64,000 nucleotides of DNA from Phaeospirillum sp. (GCA_030651575.1 JAUSFB010000073.1:1-64000); one strand, 5' to 3'; positions 39,840 to 55,254 are shown, counted from the first letter of the stretch. Numbers and translations are program-made. Notes: generated by a model not told the origin, from the sequence alone.

Positions 39840-40892
39840 ATGCCCCCCAGCCGCCTTTCCCGTCCGGCTTTGGCCGCCACGCTGAGTCTGTGGCACGCGG
39901 CCGCCCTCGCCGCTCCCGCCCTGCCGGCCATGGGAAGCGACCCGCAAGGCGTCACAGTTTCCGGCCTGTCATCGGGGGGCTTCATGGCGGTCCAGTTCCA
40001 GATCGCCCATTCCAGTCTGGTGCGCGGGGCCGGAATCCTGGCCGGTGGCCCCTATTACTGCGCGGCGGGGAGCGTCTCGCGGGCGCTGGCCAATTGCATG
40101 GCGCCGTCGCCCCAGGCCCCGCCGCCTTCGGTGACCGAACAACGTCAGACCCTGGACGAATTGGCGAAAGCGGGTCGCATCGACCTTCCGGAGCGCCTGA
40201 AGGAGCACCGCGTCTGGCTGTTCTCGGGCAAGAACGATCACACCGTCGCCCCTCCGGTGATGGACGCCCTGGCGGCGTTTTACGCCCAGTTGCTGCCGGC
40301 CCAGGCCATTCACTACGCCCAGCATCCCGAGGCGGGCCACGCCATGATTTCGGTGGCCGACGCCAAGCCCAATGCCTGCGCCGCATCGGAGCCTCCCTTC
40401 ATCAACCGCTGCCAGGACCTGGACGCCGCCGGCCAGTTGCTCGCCCACCTGCTGGGGCCGTTACGCCCCATGGCCGCCACCGCCGATAGCCTGCAAAGCT
40501 TCGATCAGCGTCCCTTCGTGGCGGGCAAGGCCGTGGACAGCAGTCTGGCCGATGAAGGCTATGTCTATGTCCCCAAGGCTTGCCTCGAAGGCGGCTGCCG
40601 GGTCCATGTGGTCTTCCACGGCTGCCGGCAGGGGGCGGCCGAAATTGGGCGCCGCTTCGTCGATGGCGCCGGCTACAACGCCTGGGCCGAAAGCAACCGG
40701 CTGATCGTCCTCTACCCCCAGGCCATCGCCCGCAGCGGGCCGGCGCTGGGCTCCTGGAGCGTGTTGTACAACCCCAAGGGCTGCTGGGACTGGTGGGGTT
40801 ATTCCGGCGCCGACTACCACACCCGCGACGGGGCACAGATCCGGGCGGTGAAGGCCATGACCGACCGCCTCGCGGAGCCGCTGGCCCACTGA
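39840..40892 (+). CDS. Secreted PHB depolymerase-family esterase
   Basis: 350-aa hydrolase with a signal peptide ending about residue 25 (ALAAPALPA). The lipase box is GLSSGGFMAVQ near residue 45, and the nucleophile Ser is in it. VWLFSGKNDHTVAPPV carries the acid Asp candidate. A C-terminal part from FHGCRQGAAEIG to NPKGCWDWWGYSG is typical of extracellular/periplasmic PHB depolymerases. The host also has a phasin (12545), consistent with PHB metabolism. The polymer has not been proven as substrate. Confidence 0.82.
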   Translation: MPPSRLSRPALAATLSLWHAAALAAPALPAMGSDPQGVTVSGLSSGGFMAVQFQIAHSSLVRGAGILAGGPYYCAAGSVSRALANCMAPSPQAPPPSVTEQRQTLDELAKAGRIDLPERLKEHRVWLFSGKNDHTVAPPVMDALAAFYAQLLPAQAIHYAQHPEAGHAMISVADAKPNACAASEPPFINRCQDLDAAGQLLAHLLGPLRPMAATADSLQSFDQRPFVAGKAVDSSLADEGYVYVPKACLEGGCRVHVVFHGCRQGAAEIGRRFVDGAGYNAWAESNRLIVLYPQAIARSGPALGSWSVLYNPKGCWDWWGYSGADYHTRDGAQIRAVKAMTDRLAEPLAH

Positions 40893-40918
40893 GTCGGGAT
40901 CATCGAGATTTAGCCGGG

Positions 40919-42409
40919 CTACTCCGGCCGAGGGCGGTAGAACCGGCCGGACAGGCCGATGCGCTCGACGACGTATTCTCGCCTCAGCACCTCGAACACC
41001 TCGTCCTGGAAATCGGTGAAGCGGGACGGCATGCCTTGAACGCCGGGATTGTCGTCCTCGCCATGCTTGGGCGGATCGCTGATCTCGACCACCGCGATCT
41101 CGTGGCGGCGCAGCATCCCGGTCAGGGTATCGGCGGGCAGCGAGCCGGCGATCATGGCCTGAAGGCTGTTGATCGGGTCGTAGAAGGGGGGCTTGCCCGC
41201 CCGCAGGCACAACAGATGCGACTGGCACAGCGCCGTGCCCGGAATGGCCGCCAGATAGGCCACGTCATCGTGGAACAACCGTTCCCGGCTGTCCATCTCA
41301 CCCAGGATATCGACGCCGAACCGGCCAAGGCAGAACGGCGCGTAGAACAGCACGCCGGCATTGATGGCCAGCGCCATGGCGGCGCGCGCCCTCGGCAGCC
41401 TGATCATGTGAAGCGACAGACCGGCCCCGATGGCCAGGGCGATGAAGACGTCGAAAAAGACGTTGATGTCGGTCCCGGCTCCACCGGAGAAGAACACGCC
41501 CAGGGCCAGGGCGCCCGCCAGATAGGCCAGCGCCAGCCCGGCGGGCCGGCGGCGGCGCAGATGCGACAGCGTCAGGCCGACCACCGCCATGGGGGCCTGA
41601 TACTGGCCCAGAACCTCGGTCGTGAACAAAAACGAACGCGCCACGTCCCAGGTTCGTGGGGCCAGCAATTGGGTGAAGAACGCCTTGCCGACCAGCGCCC
41701 ACAAACCGGCCACGCTGACCGCCGCCAGCCCCAGGCCGGTGGCGAAGAACGCCAGACGGGCGCGGCCGTTCCCCCGGATCAGCATATCCGCCGCCACCAG
41801 CAACGGCACGCAGATCAGGTTGTGCTTGGTCATCACCCCGATGGAAAACAGCACCGCCGTCAGCGCCGCCCGACCGGCCGCCGGACTGCCGCCCAGATGC
41901 GCCGCCAAACCGGCCATGACAAAGGCCTGCCCCAGCAGCTGCGGATTGTTCTTGCCCACGTAATCGGTGACGAAGGCGGCGAAAAACAAGGCGCAGGTGG
42001 TGGCCGCGAACAGACCGTCCAGCCGCGATCCACCCGCCGACCGCACGATGGCCCCCACCGAAACACAGATGGAAAACACCGCCAGCAGCGAAATCAAGCG
42101 GCCCGCCAGAACCGGATCGCCCAGGGGAACCGACAACGCCCCCACCATGTAGAAGGACAGCGGCGGATAGTTGTTGAAGAAATAGGGCGAGCCCACATCG
42201 TAGACCGACAGGCCGGCGATGGCGCGCAACTGATAGAAGGCGTTCCAACCCTCGGTATTGTCGATCTCGAAGTCCCAGGCCATGCGCAGCGCCGGATAGG
42301 CCAACAGCGCCAGGGCCAGCCCCAACAGGCAGAAAACCACCAGCCGATAGGACCGCAACCCCGCATCCGGCTCGGTCGCGGCGGGAAACTGGGCGATTTC
42401 ATGGGCCAT
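40919..42409 (-). CDS. Polytopic membrane glycosyltransferase-like protein
   Basis: 496 aa, about 10-11 hydrophobic segments. The ATG at 42409 (MAHEIAQF) is chosen since the longer frame would run through the tRNA gene. A loop after the first helix has DFEIDNTEGWNAFYQLR and SPYFFNNYPPLSFYMVG, similar to the acidic catalytic loop of GT-C/ArnT- or DUF2029-type glycosyltransferases using polyprenyl sugar donors. The donor and target are unknown. The C-terminal ~110 residues are soluble. Confidence 0.65.
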   Translation of the reverse strand: MAHEIAQFPAATEPDAGLRSYRLVVFCLLGLALALLAYPALRMAWDFEIDNTEGWNAFYQLRAIAGLSVYDVGSPYFFNNYPPLSFYMVGALSVPLGDPVLAGRLISLLAVFSICVSVGAIVRSAGGSRLDGLFAATTCALFFAAFVTDYVGKNNPQLLGQAFVMAGLAAHLGGSPAAGRAALTAVLFSIGVMTKHNLICVPLLVAADMLIRGNGRARLAFFATGLGLAAVSVAGLWALVGKAFFTQLLAPRTWDVARSFLFTTEVLGQYQAPMAVVGLTLSHLRRRRPAGLALAYLAGALALGVFFSGGAGTDINVFFDVFIALAIGAGLSLHMIRLPRARAAMALAINAGVLFYAPFCLGRFGVDILGEMDSRERLFHDDVAYLAAIPGTALCQSHLLCLRAGKPPFYDPINSLQAMIAGSLPADTLTGMLRRHEIAVVEISDPPKHGEDDNPGVQGMPSRFTDFQDEVFEVLRREYVVERIGLSGRFYRPRPE

Positions 42410-42438
42410 GAGAGAAATCGCCCCGGCAGGAATAGGGT

Positions 42439-42514
42439 TGGTGGGCCCGGCAGGACTCGAACCTGCAACCAGACCGTTATGAGCGGCCTGCTCTAACCAT
42501 TGAGCTACAGGCCC
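42439..42514 (-). tRNA. tRNA-Ile2 (CAU anticodon), 76 nt with encoded CCA
   Basis: On the minus strand a full cloverleaf: acceptor GGGCCTG/CGGGCCC, D-arm AGCTCAATGGTTAGAGC, anticodon stem GGCCG/CGGTC around loop CTCATAA, T-arm GCAGGTTCGAGTCCTGC, discriminator A and CCA. The CAU anticodon with an ileX-like D-arm and body indicates the lysidine-modified isoleucine tRNA that reads AUA, not methionine. Confidence 0.93.
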
Positions 42515-42565
42515 CACCGGCCCCCGACCACGACCGACGGCCGGGGGATTGCAAAAGAGGGCCTG

Positions 42566-44575
42566 CTAGGTGTCCAGGAAGCTCCGCAACTTGCGCGAGC
42601 GGGACGGGTGCTTCAGCTTGCGCAGCGCCTTCGCCTCGATCTGGCGGATACGTTCGCGGGTCACGCTGAACTGCTGGCCGACCTCTTCCAGGGTGTGGTC
42701 GGTGTTCATGCCGATGCCGAACCGCATGCGCAGCACCCGCTCCTCGCGCGGCGTCAGGCTGGCCAGGACGCGGGTGGTGGTCTCGCGCAGATTGGCCTGG
42801 ATGGCGGCGTCCAGCGGCAGGACCGCGTTCTTGTCCTCGATGAAGTCGCCGAGATGGGAGTCTTCCTCGTCGCCGATGGGCGTCTCCAGCGAGATGGGCT
42901 CCTTGGCGATCTTGAGGACCTTGCGGACCTTCTCCAGCGGCATGGACAGCTTCTCCGCCAGTTCTTCCGGGGTCGGCTCGCGGCCGATCTCGTGCAGCAT
43001 CTGGCGGGAGGTGCGGACCAGCTTATTGATGGTCTCGATCATGTGCACCGGAATGCGGATGGTGCGGGCCTGATCGGCGATGGAACGGGTGATGGCCTGG
43101 CGAATCCACCAGGTGGCGTAGGTGGAGAACTTGTAGCCACGGCGGTATTCGAACTTATCCACCGCCTTCATCAGGCCGATATTGCCCTCTTGGATCAGGT
43201 CGAGGAATTGCAGGCCGCGATTGGTGTATTTCTTGGCGATGGAGATCACCAGACGCAGATTGGCCTCGATCATCTCCTTCTTGGCGCGGCTGGCCTCGCG
43301 CTCACCGCGCTGCACCGTCTGGACGATGCGGCGATACTCGCTGATGGGCAGACCGGCTTCACCGGAGATCACCCCGATATTGCCGCGAATCTCGCCGATC
43401 TCGCGGACATGCTTGGTGCCGAAATCCTTCCAATGCTTGCTGCGGGTGACGATCTGCTCGCCCCAGTTGGGGTCAAGCTCCGAGCCATAGTAAGCGTCGA
43501 GGAAGTCCTGGCGCTTGACCTTGCACGATTCGGCCAGACGCAACAGCCGGCCTTCCTGGGACATCAGGCGGCGGTTAAGGCCGTTCAACTGCTCGACCAA
43601 CTGTTCGATGCGGGCGTTGTTGAGATGGATGCCATCCATCAGGCGCACCAGCTCGGTCTTCAGCTTCTCGTACTTCTTTTCCATGGCCGGGGTGACCGGC
43701 TCGCCCTTGGATAGCAGCGCCAGACGCTGGTCCTGGACCTTTTCCAGCTTGTGATGGGTGGCGGCGATGGACTCGAAGGTCTCCAGCACCACCGGCAGCA
43801 GCTGGATTTCCATGGCGGCCAGCGAGATGGAGTTCTCCTCGCCTTCCTCGGCCTCACCCTCGACCTCGCCTTCACCCTCGGGCCGGCCTTCCACGGCTTC
43901 CGATTCCTCGGCTGGTTCGGCCGGCGGAGCGGCGCCCTCGGCGACCGGGAGTTCGGGACCACGTTCGAGATCTTCTTCCGACAGTTCCGCACCGGGGCCG
44001 GAGCCATAGGTGGCGTCGAGATCGATGATGTCGCGCAGCAGCATCTTGCCCTCGACCAGGGCATCATGCCAATCAACCACGGCGCGCAGCGTCAACGGGC
44101 TTTCGCAGATGCCGCCGATCATCATCTCGCGGCCGGCCTCGATGCGCTTGGCGATGGCGATTTCGCCCTCGCGGCTCAACAGCTCGACCGAGCCCATTTC
44201 ACGCAGATACATGCGGACGGGGTCGTCGGTGCGGCCAAGGTCTTCCTCGTCCACATTGCCGGCGGCGGAATAGCCCTCGCTGGGTTCGGCGGCCTCTTCC
44301 TCGGTGGCCTCGGCGGCGACTTCCTCGCCTTCCTCGCTTTCCACCACATTGACGCCAAGCTCGCTCAGCATCGACATGGTGTCCTCGATCTGCTCGGAGG
44401 ACACCTCTTCGGGCGGCAGGGCGGCGTTCAGCTCATCATAGGTGACGTAGCCGCGCTCCTTGCCGCGCGCGACCATCTTCTTGACGGCGACGCCAAGGGT
44501 GTCGAGCAATGGGCCATCCATGGCCTCATCCTGGTTCTCGGAGACTTCCGCGGTATTCGTCGATTTGGTCGCCAT
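42566..44575 (-). CDS. rpoD: RNA polymerase sigma factor RpoD (sigma70)
   Basis: Housekeeping sigma factor, 669 aa; the ATG at 44575 ([11 protein letters not shown]) is preferred. Region 1.1 and an acidic non-conserved insert (about 130-260) are followed by region 2 ([38 protein letters not shown], with [21 protein letters not shown]), region 3, and the region 4 HTH ([40 protein letters not shown]). The order yqeY-dnaG-rpoD is a relic of the macromolecular-synthesis operon. It is 56 bp after dnaG. Confidence 0.98.
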   Translation of the reverse strand: MATKSTNTAEVSENQDEAMDGPLLDTLGVAVKKMVARGKERGYVTYDELNAALPPEEVSSEQIEDTMSMLSELGVNVVESEEGEEVAAEATEEEAAEPSEGYSAAGNVDEEDLGRTDDPVRMYLREMGSVELLSREGEIAIAKRIEAGREMMIGGICESPLTLRAVVDWHDALVEGKMLLRDIIDLDATYGSGPGAELSEEDLERGPELPVAEGAAPPAEPAEESEAVEGRPEGEGEVEGEAEEGEENSISLAAMEIQLLPVVLETFESIAATHHKLEKVQDQRLALLSKGEPVTPAMEKKYEKLKTELVRLMDGIHLNNARIEQLVEQLNGLNRRLMSQEGRLLRLAESCKVKRQDFLDAYYGSELDPNWGEQIVTRSKHWKDFGTKHVREIGEIRGNIGVISGEAGLPISEYRRIVQTVQRGEREASRAKKEMIEANLRLVISIAKKYTNRGLQFLDLIQEGNIGLMKAVDKFEYRRGYKFSTYATWWIRQAITRSIADQARTIRIPVHMIETINKLVRTSRQMLHEIGREPTPEELAEKLSMPLEKVRKVLKIAKEPISLETPIGDEEDSHLGDFIEDKNAVLPLDAAIQANLRETTTRVLASLTPREERVLRMRFGIGMNTDHTLEEVGQQFSVTRERIRQIEAKALRKLKHPSRSRKLRSFLDT

Positions 44576-44631
44576 GAAAAACGATGCTCCTGAAGAATCC
44601 TGCACCCCGAAACCGGTTGCCCGGCCGTACC

Positions 44632-46488
44632 CTAATCCTCGTTCCGACCCTCTGCGGCCTGCTCGTGGCGTTTTACGGCCTCGAAGCGCGCCCAGGCCGC
44701 CTGCGAACCGTCCCGAGCGAGCCGGGAATAGGCTTCGCTCACATCGGCCAGCAGTTCCTTCCTGGTGTAATGATGGAAGACGTCTTCCCAGAGGGCCTTG
44801 GCTTCCCCGATCCCGTCATAGCCCCGAACGGAGCGCATGCGCCGCTCGCTCGCGTCAAGCAAGGTGTCCAGCATCGAAGAAAAACCATCCGTCCGCAGAT
44901 GGGCGGCAAGCCCCTCCGAATCAAGTCCACGCGTAGCCCCAAGGTGCTTTAGAATCCCACGTCGAAGGTTGTCAAGCGACTCGTTGGAAAACAGGCACCG
45001 GCCGAGGTCCTCGTGGGCCAGGTCGAACAGCCCCGGATTGGCCAAAAGCAGGCCCAGCATCACCCGTTCCTGCATCTCGTAGGGCGGGCGAAGCAAAGTG
45101 GGAGAGCCCACCCCGGCGATCCGCCCGTCCATGCCGCGCAGCGCCGTCTGGCCGGGCGGCGGGCGGCGCTTGCCCCATGTCGCGCCACCGCCGGGACGTC
45201 CGACGGGCGCGGCCGGACGCTGGGGGCGAAAGGCCTGCCACAGCTTGTCCTTCAAGGTCCGGACATACTGCCACTTCACCGTCTCGTCGGCGATGGCGTG
45301 GACCTTTTCCATCAACTCTTTTTCCAGGGCGGCGCGGCGCTCGGGAGTGTCGAGCGGCCTGCCTTCCACCGCCAGCCTCCAGGCGACCTCCACCAGCGGC
45401 TGGGCCGCGTCCAACACCGCGGTCATCGCCGCCGGCCCCTTGGCCTTGATCAGCGAGTCGGGATCTTCCGGGGCGGGCAGCACCGCAAAGCGCAGCGACA
45501 GGCCCGGCTTCAGGATGGGAAAGGCGCGGTCCAGGGCGCGGGCCATGGCGCGCTGCCCGGCATTGTCGCCGTCCAGGCACAAGATCGGCTCGGGAGCCAG
45601 ACGCCACAGCTCCTCGATCTGCTGCTCGGTCACCGCCGTGCCCAGCGGGGCCACCGCGAAGGCAAAGCCCGCCTGATGCAGAGCGATGACGTCCATATAG
45701 CCCTCGACCACCACCACGGTGTTGCGCTCCCGCGCCGCCTCGCGGGCATGGGCGAGGCCGTAAAGGGTGCCACCCTTGTGGAACAGGGGCGTTTCCGGCG
45801 AGTTGAGGTATTTGGGCTGGCCGTCGCCCAGGGTGCGGGCGCCAAAGGCCACCACCCGGCCGCGCCGGTCGGTGATGGGAAACATCACCCGGCCGCGAAA
45901 ATAGTCGAAGGCCGCGCCGCCGCCATCGGGCTTCTTCAGCAGGCCGGCCTCGGCCAGCAGGCTTTCCGGGCATTCCTTGCTCATCAAGGCGGTCCGCAAC
46001 GCCTCGCGCGAGTCCGGCGCCCAGCCCAGGCGGAAGCGGGCGATGGTCTCGTCGGTCAGACCGCGCCCCTTGAGATAGGCGAAGCCGTCGCGGCCGGAGG
46101 CCGAGCGCAACTGAGTCTCGAAGAAGGCGCAGGCGGCCTCCAGCGCGTCGTGGAGCGAGGCGCGGCGCTGCTCGCGCACCCGTTCCTCCGGCGTCGCCTT
46201 GGGCACGTCCAGCCCGGCCTCGCCGGCCAGCCGCTCCACCGCCTCGGTAAAGGACAAGTGTCCGATCCGCATCTCGAAGCCGATGGCGTCGCCATGAGCG
46301 CCGCAGCCAAAGCAGTGGTAGAACCCCTTGTCCTCGTTGACGGTGAAGGACGGAGTCTTTTCATTGTGGAATGGGCACAAGCCCTGCTGTTCGCGCCCCT
46401 TGCGCGTCAGCTTGACCCGGCGTCCGACCACCGAACCGACGGGGACGCGTGTTCGCAGTTCGTCGAGGAATTGCGGCGGAAACGCCAT
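44632..46488 (-). CDS. dnaG: DNA primase
   Basis: Primer-synthesising enzyme of replication, 618 aa. The N-terminal zinc finger is [32 protein letters not shown] (about residues 37-65). The TOPRIM catalytic region has [16 protein letters not shown] and LCLDGDNAG. The C-terminal helicase-binding domain is reduced in similarity. Upstream of rpoD in the same transcription unit. Confidence 0.97.
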   Translation of the reverse strand: MAFPPQFLDELRTRVPVGSVVGRRVKLTRKGREQQGLCPFHNEKTPSFTVNEDKGFYHCFGCGAHGDAIGFEMRIGHLSFTEAVERLAGEAGLDVPKATPEERVREQRRASLHDALEAACAFFETQLRSASGRDGFAYLKGRGLTDETIARFRLGWAPDSREALRTALMSKECPESLLAEAGLLKKPDGGGAAFDYFRGRVMFPITDRRGRVVAFGARTLGDGQPKYLNSPETPLFHKGGTLYGLAHAREAARERNTVVVVEGYMDVIALHQAGFAFAVAPLGTAVTEQQIEELWRLAPEPILCLDGDNAGQRAMARALDRAFPILKPGLSLRFAVLPAPEDPDSLIKAKGPAAMTAVLDAAQPLVEVAWRLAVEGRPLDTPERRAALEKELMEKVHAIADETVKWQYVRTLKDKLWQAFRPQRPAAPVGRPGGGATWGKRRPPPGQTALRGMDGRIAGVGSPTLLRPPYEMQERVMLGLLLANPGLFDLAHEDLGRCLFSNESLDNLRRGILKHLGATRGLDSEGLAAHLRTDGFSSMLDTLLDASERRMRSVRGYDGIGEAKALWEDVFHHYTRKELLADVSEAYSRLARDGSQAAWARFEAVKRHEQAAEGRNED

Positions 46489-46557
46489 GGATGCGGTTTC
46501 CTAGCTTCGTCGATCGGGACATGAGTCCAGAAGAAATGGGGTGGAAAACAGATTCCG

Positions 46558-47022
46558 CTAGGCCCCAAGTTCCGCTTTGGTCACCGCGCTGGCCTTGGTG
46601 AAGTCCATCTGGCCGGAATAACGCTCCTTCAGGACCGCCATCACCCGCCCCATATCCTTGACCGAACCGGCACCGGTCTCGGCGATGGCGGCCTTGACCG
46701 CCGCCGTGATTTCCGCCTCGTCGAACTGACGCGGCAGAAAAGCCTCGATAATGGCGATTTCCTCGGCTTCCTGCTGGGCCAGCTCGGGACGGCCGCCCTG
46801 CTCGTACATGGTGATGCTTTCGCGGCGCTGCTTGATCATGGTCTGAAACATCTGGCGAATCTCGTCCTCGCCGATGCCGTCGGCCAGCCCCTTGGGCCGG
46901 GCGGCGATGTCGCGATCCTTCAGCGCCGCCAGGATCAGGCGCACCGTCGAAACCGTCCGCTTGTCCTTGGCCAGCATCGCCGTCTTGAGCGCATCGTTCA
47001 ACTGCTGCCGCAGCATGGCCAT
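46558..47022 (-). CDS. yqeY: GatB/YqeY domain protein
   Basis: 154 aa. The frame reads further upstream, but the domain starts at MAMLRQQLNDALKTAML, preceded by a GGAACGGGGG box; ATG at 47022 or the next at 47016 are both possible. It has a typical YqeY body: MFQTMIKQRRESITMYEQGGRPELAQQEAEEIAIIEAFLP and KDMGRVMAVLKERYSGQMDFTKAS. It is related to the tRNA-binding tail of GatB; the exact role is unknown. First gene before dnaG and rpoD. Confidence 0.9.
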   Translation of the reverse strand: MAMLRQQLNDALKTAMLAKDKRTVSTVRLILAALKDRDIAARPKGLADGIGEDEIRQMFQTMIKQRRESITMYEQGGRPELAQQEAEEIAIIEAFLPRQFDEAEITAAVKAAIAETGAGSVKDMGRVMAVLKERYSGQMDFTKASAVTKAELGA

Positions 47023-47146
47023 CCCCCGTTCCACATCCCCTTGCGGGAAAGCGCACAGGCTAACGCAAAACCCCCTGGAAAGATAGCAGATCCGCCGCAT
47101 ACCACACCGTTGAAAAGGCTTGCCTTTTCCGGGTGCCTCGGAAGAC

Positions 47147-47175
47147 TTGACTCCTGTCCGGGGGCTCATTATAAG
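47147..47175 (+). promoter_or_regulatory. Promoter of carA-carB
   Basis: TTGACT (47147-47152), a 17-bp spacer and TATAAG (47170-47175). This is the best sigma70-like match seen here. It gives a leader of about 175 nt before carA. Confidence 0.75.
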
Positions 47176-47356
47176 GCGGCCGTTTACCTATTCACCGACC
47201 GGGCCACCATGCGGCCTTGCCCCCGGAGATCTTGCCCATCGCGAGATATTCCGGTGGCTTTCCGCGACCCAAGTCTGGCGGCGGGAGCCTGCCTCCCATA
47301 TCATGCACTTCCGCGACCGGAGCCCCCCCGGTCACGCCCGAGACAAAAGGACCGAC
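47176..47356 (+). other. carA 5' leader, no gene
   Basis: About 180 nt between promoter and start. GACCGG and CCGGTC form a short stem near 47317-47336. It is not a recognised riboswitch. Confidence 0.4.
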
Positions 47357-48562
<1,206 letters not shown>

Positions 48563-48621
48563 CAGCCCCGTTTTTCTCATCCCCTCGGCCGCACAAGACT
48601 GACAGAAAAGAAGCGTTCGCC

Positions 48622-51879
<3,258 letters not shown>

Positions 51880-51894
51880 GGCAGGGGTTTCCTA

Positions 51895-52368
51895 ATGGAA
51901 AAAATTCCGATGACGCCGGCCGGGTTCTCCAGCCTGGAGGACGAGCTGAGGACCCTCAAGTCCATCGAGCGTCCGGCGGTTATCCGGGCCATCGCCGAGG
52001 CGCGCGAACACGGCGACCTCTCGGAAAACGCCGAGTATCACGCGGCGCGCGAACGGCAGAGCTTTATCGAGGGCCGGGTCTCCGAGTTGGAGGACGTCAT
52101 CTCCCGCGCCCATGTGATCGACATCACCACCATGTCGGGCGATCAGGTGCGGTTCGGCGCCACCGTGACCCTGGCGGACGAGGATTCCGACGACGAGGTG
52201 GTCTATACCATCGTCGGCGCCCACGAGGCCGATATCAAGTCAGGCCGGATGTCGGTTCATTCCCCCCTGGCCCGCGCCCTGATCGGCAAGCATCTCGGCG
52301 ATACCGTCGAGGTCACCGCGCCGGGCGGCTCCAAATCCTACGAGATCGTCGACGTCCGCTTCGGATAA
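51895..52368 (+). CDS. greA: Transcription elongation factor GreA
   Basis: 157 aa. The N-terminal coiled coil carries acidic tip [15 protein letters not shown], which rescues backtracked RNA polymerase; the C-terminal FKBP-like part has [24 protein letters not shown]. It lies 16 bp after carB and is probably in the same unit. Confidence 0.97.
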   Translation: MEKIPMTPAGFSSLEDELRTLKSIERPAVIRAIAEAREHGDLSENAEYHAARERQSFIEGRVSELEDVISRAHVIDITTMSGDQVRFGATVTLADEDSDDEVVYTIVGAHEADIKSGRMSVHSPLARALIGKHLGDTVEVTAPGGSKSYEIVDVRFG

Positions 52369-52372
52369 CGTC

Positions 52373-53287
52373 ATGCCCCAACCGCAATCCGCCATCTGCG
52401 CCGAGACCGGATGCTTTGGGGTGTTTCTTACCCTGACTCTGGCCGGGGAAGACTTCTGCGCCGTTCGCCAGGCCTTGGCCGCCATCCCGGAGCTGACCAG
52501 CTCCGTCGCCGGTGACATGGCCGAACCGGCCCTGGTCAGTTCGGTCGCCATCGGGCACGCGGTCTGGCCGCACCTGATGGGCGCGTCCATGCCGGCGGGA
52601 TTGGCTCCGTTCCAGGCGCTGGCCGATGGCCCGCGCCGTGCGCCCGCCACTCCCGCAGATCTGTTCATCCACATCCACTCCCCCCGCCACGACGCCAATT
52701 TCGCCCTGGCCCGCCGGATCATGGATCGCTTGGGCGTCCATGTGCGGCTGGTGGAGGAAATCCACGGCTTCAAGCATAAGGCCGGCCGCGACCTGACCGG
52801 CTTCGTCGATGGCACGGAGAACCCCAAGGGCGACGACCGCGCCGGAGTCGCCCTGGTGGGCGACGAGGAGCCCGCCTTCGCCGGCGGCAGCTATATCAGC
52901 CTGCAACGTTATGCCCACCAGTTGTCCCGTTGGGAGACTTTGGCGGTCACCGATCAGGAAGCAGTGATCGGCCGCACCAAGGAAACCGACGAGGAATTGG
53001 CGGACGAGGTCAAGCCGCCCGACGCCCATATCGCCCGAGTGGTGATCGAGGAAGACGGCGAGGAACTGGAAATCCTCCGCCACAGCCTGCCCTATGGCGC
53101 CACCGCCGAAGCCGGCCTTTATTTTGTCGCCTATGGCCGCAGCCCCGCGCCGTTCCGCAAGATGCTGGAGCGCATGGTGCTGTGCGATGCCGACGGCCAT
53201 TATGACCGGCTGCTGGATTTCAGCCAACCGATGACCGGGGCCGCCTTCTTCGCTCCATCGCTGGACCTGCTGACGGCGCCGATCTGA
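52373..53287 (+). CDS. DyP-type haem peroxidase
   Basis: 304 aa. It has the signature GFVDGTENPKGDDRA near residue 140 with its catalytic Asp, a proximal His candidate in DAHIARVVI, and Arg in LPYGATAEAGLYFVAYGRSP. No Tat or Sec signal, so it is cytosolic, the YfeX-like group. Immediately follows greA by 4 bp. The physiological substrate is unknown. Confidence 0.88.
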   Translation: MPQPQSAICAETGCFGVFLTLTLAGEDFCAVRQALAAIPELTSSVAGDMAEPALVSSVAIGHAVWPHLMGASMPAGLAPFQALADGPRRAPATPADLFIHIHSPRHDANFALARRIMDRLGVHVRLVEEIHGFKHKAGRDLTGFVDGTENPKGDDRAGVALVGDEEPAFAGGSYISLQRYAHQLSRWETLAVTDQEAVIGRTKETDEELADEVKPPDAHIARVVIEEDGEELEILRHSLPYGATAEAGLYFVAYGRSPAPFRKMLERMVLCDADGHYDRLLDFSQPMTGAAFFAPSLDLLTAPI

Positions 53288-53358
53288 CATGACCCAAGTC
53301 AAGCCGCGACCTTCGGTGGCGGGGTAGCATGCCACCGTTCCGATCCGGGGGAAATTTC

Positions 53359-54708
53359 ATGTCGCGCCTTGTTCCATCCGTCGCCTTGCTGCTGCTCATC
53401 GCCACCCCCGCCCTGGCGGCTCTGGAGCCCAAGCACTATGTGGCCCGCCGATTGACCGCCGATTTCCACCTTCAGGTCGAGACCGCCGCCGTCGAGGAAC
53501 AGGCCGGCGGCTGCCGCGTCGAAGGTCGGGTGGTCCGCCGCTTCGCCTCCACCGCCGAGGCGTTGGCTCCGGGGGATGCCGTCGCCTTTGCGATCCCCTG
53601 CCCCGCCGATGGATTTTGGCCCGCGACGCGACTGAAGGCAGCCAAACTGCTGGAAGTGTTCCTGCGCACGGTTCCCGGCGGCTTCGAAGCCGCCGACGAC
53701 GGGGAAGGCATGGCGGCGCTGGACGCTGCCACCGAAACGCCGACGGTGCGTGACGACCCCGCCCTGGTGCGGGAGATGACCGAGAGCATCGCCATCTACA
53801 GCATCGATTCCGAGGCCAAGCGCAGCAACCCCAGGGGAGCCCTGGCCCTGGCGCGCGTGGCCGATCCCGTGCTGCGCGTCCGTCTGCTGGCCCATGCCGC
53901 CGGCCTCTTCGCCACCAAGAAAATGGCGGATGCCGATGCAACCGGCGCCGAGGCCCTCGACGCCTTCGCAAGTCTGCCGCCGGGCGACCTGCGGCTGGAA
54001 ACCGGGCTGGCCGCCCTGGAATCGCTGGCCATGGGCGGCGCCAAACCGGCGACCCTCCGTCTGGCCGATCAGTTGACGCCCGAGATCGACGCCCTGACCC
54101 TGCCGACCCGCCGCGACACCGCCTTGCTGACCCTGTACGGGGCGCGGATTCGGTCCGACGACGCCACGGCGGCGCTGGCGGCGCTGGCCAAGGTGGGCAA
54201 TCCCAAGATCCGGCGCGAACGGCTGGACGACATGCCGTTCGCCCAAAAGGATTTCGGCCCCGCCAACCCCGCCTCGGTCGCCTGGATGGATCGGCTGTTG
54301 ACCGCCGCCGAGGCCCAGACCGACGCCGCCTTCAAACGCGAAGCCCTCACCGCGCTGTGCCGCACCGCCTACCGCGCCGCCGCCGGTCTGGTGGAGCGTC
54401 CCGAGCTGATCGCCAAGGCGACACCCATGGCGGAACTGGCGGCGCGACGCCACCACGGCCCCGCCGCCGTCCTGATGGCGGTGCTGATGGAAGTGACCCA
54501 AGGCGCAGCCGGCCGGGCCGAGGCGGCGCGATGGTACGCCGTAGCCGGCTCCGGCTTTGACTTGGAGGTCGGGGCGGCCACCGAAGCGGCCCGGACCCTG
54601 GCCGGCTTTACCCCGGCTGAACGCGCGACCGCGGCCCGCCTGCTGGGCAGCACGACCCCCGGCGCGGTGACGCCGAAAAAGCTGCTGGATCTGGCGGCGA
54701 GAAAGTAG
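53359..54708 (+). CDS. Hypothetical secreted alpha-helical protein
   Basis: 449 aa. The ATG at 53359 follows GGGGGAAA and a signal peptide MSRLVPSVALLLLIATPALA. The mature part holds an N-terminal mixed domain with Cys (GGCRVEGRVV and IPCPADG), then many Ala-rich helical repeats resembling TPR/SEL-type solenoids without clear consensus. No family is recognised. It stands alone between DyP and the convergent Lrp gene. Confidence 0.7.
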   Translation: MSRLVPSVALLLLIATPALAALEPKHYVARRLTADFHLQVETAAVEEQAGGCRVEGRVVRRFASTAEALAPGDAVAFAIPCPADGFWPATRLKAAKLLEVFLRTVPGGFEAADDGEGMAALDAATETPTVRDDPALVREMTESIAIYSIDSEAKRSNPRGALALARVADPVLRVRLLAHAAGLFATKKMADADATGAEALDAFASLPPGDLRLETGLAALESLAMGGAKPATLRLADQLTPEIDALTLPTRRDTALLTLYGARIRSDDATAALAALAKVGNPKIRRERLDDMPFAQKDFGPANPASVAWMDRLLTAAEAQTDAAFKREALTALCRTAYRAAAGLVERPELIAKATPMAELAARRHHGPAAVLMAVLMEVTQGAAGRAEAARWYAVAGSGFDLEVGAATEAARTLAGFTPAERATAARLLGSTTPGAVTPKKLLDLAARK

Positions 54709-54753
54709 CCCCGTCGGCGGGCCGGTCACCAAGCTGGACTTTGCTGCCCCCCC

Positions 54754-55254
54754 CTACTCCCCATCGGACTCCGACCCGGCATCCACGTCGATGGGCACAC
54801 CAGGTTGCAACTTGGAAGTGCGGATCGCCAGCGCGCTTTTGACGTGGCTGATATTGGGGGCGGCGGTCAGGCGGGTGGTCAGAAAGCGCTGATAATCGTC
54901 CCAGTCATGGGCCACCACCTTTAACAGGAAATCGGTTTCCCCCGCCAGCATGTGGCACTCGCGCACCTCGGGCCAGCCCTTGACCAGATCCTCGAAGGCC
55001 TTCAAGTCGGCTTCCGCCTGACTGTTGAGGCCGACATGGGCAAAGACGGTAACGTTATAACCCAGCGCCCCCGGATCGATCTCGGCATGATAGCCCTTGA
55101 TGAAGCCGGCTTCCTCCAACGCCCGCACCCGGCGTAGGCAAGGCGGGGCGGAAATTCCCGCACGGCGGGCCAGCTCGACGTTTGTCATGCGACCATCGGC
55201 CTGGAGATCGGCAAGAATGCGGCGGTCGATCCGGTCGAGCTTGACCCGTTGCAT
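54754..55254 (-). CDS. Lrp/AsnC family transcriptional regulator
   Basis: 166 aa. The N-terminal HTH is DRIDRRILADLQADGRMTNVELARRAGIS; the C-terminal RAM domain has VRECHMLAGETDFLLKVVAHDWDDY. Longer than usual by an acidic tail (DVDAGSESDGE). Divergent from the peroxiredoxin gene, with a 244-bp gap. It may regulate amino-acid or redox genes; the target is unknown. Confidence 0.9.
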   Translation of the reverse strand: MQRVKLDRIDRRILADLQADGRMTNVELARRAGISAPPCLRRVRALEEAGFIKGYHAEIDPGALGYNVTVFAHVGLNSQAEADLKAFEDLVKGWPEVRECHMLAGETDFLLKVVAHDWDDYQRFLTTRLTAAPNISHVKSALAIRTSKLQPGVPIDVDAGSESDGE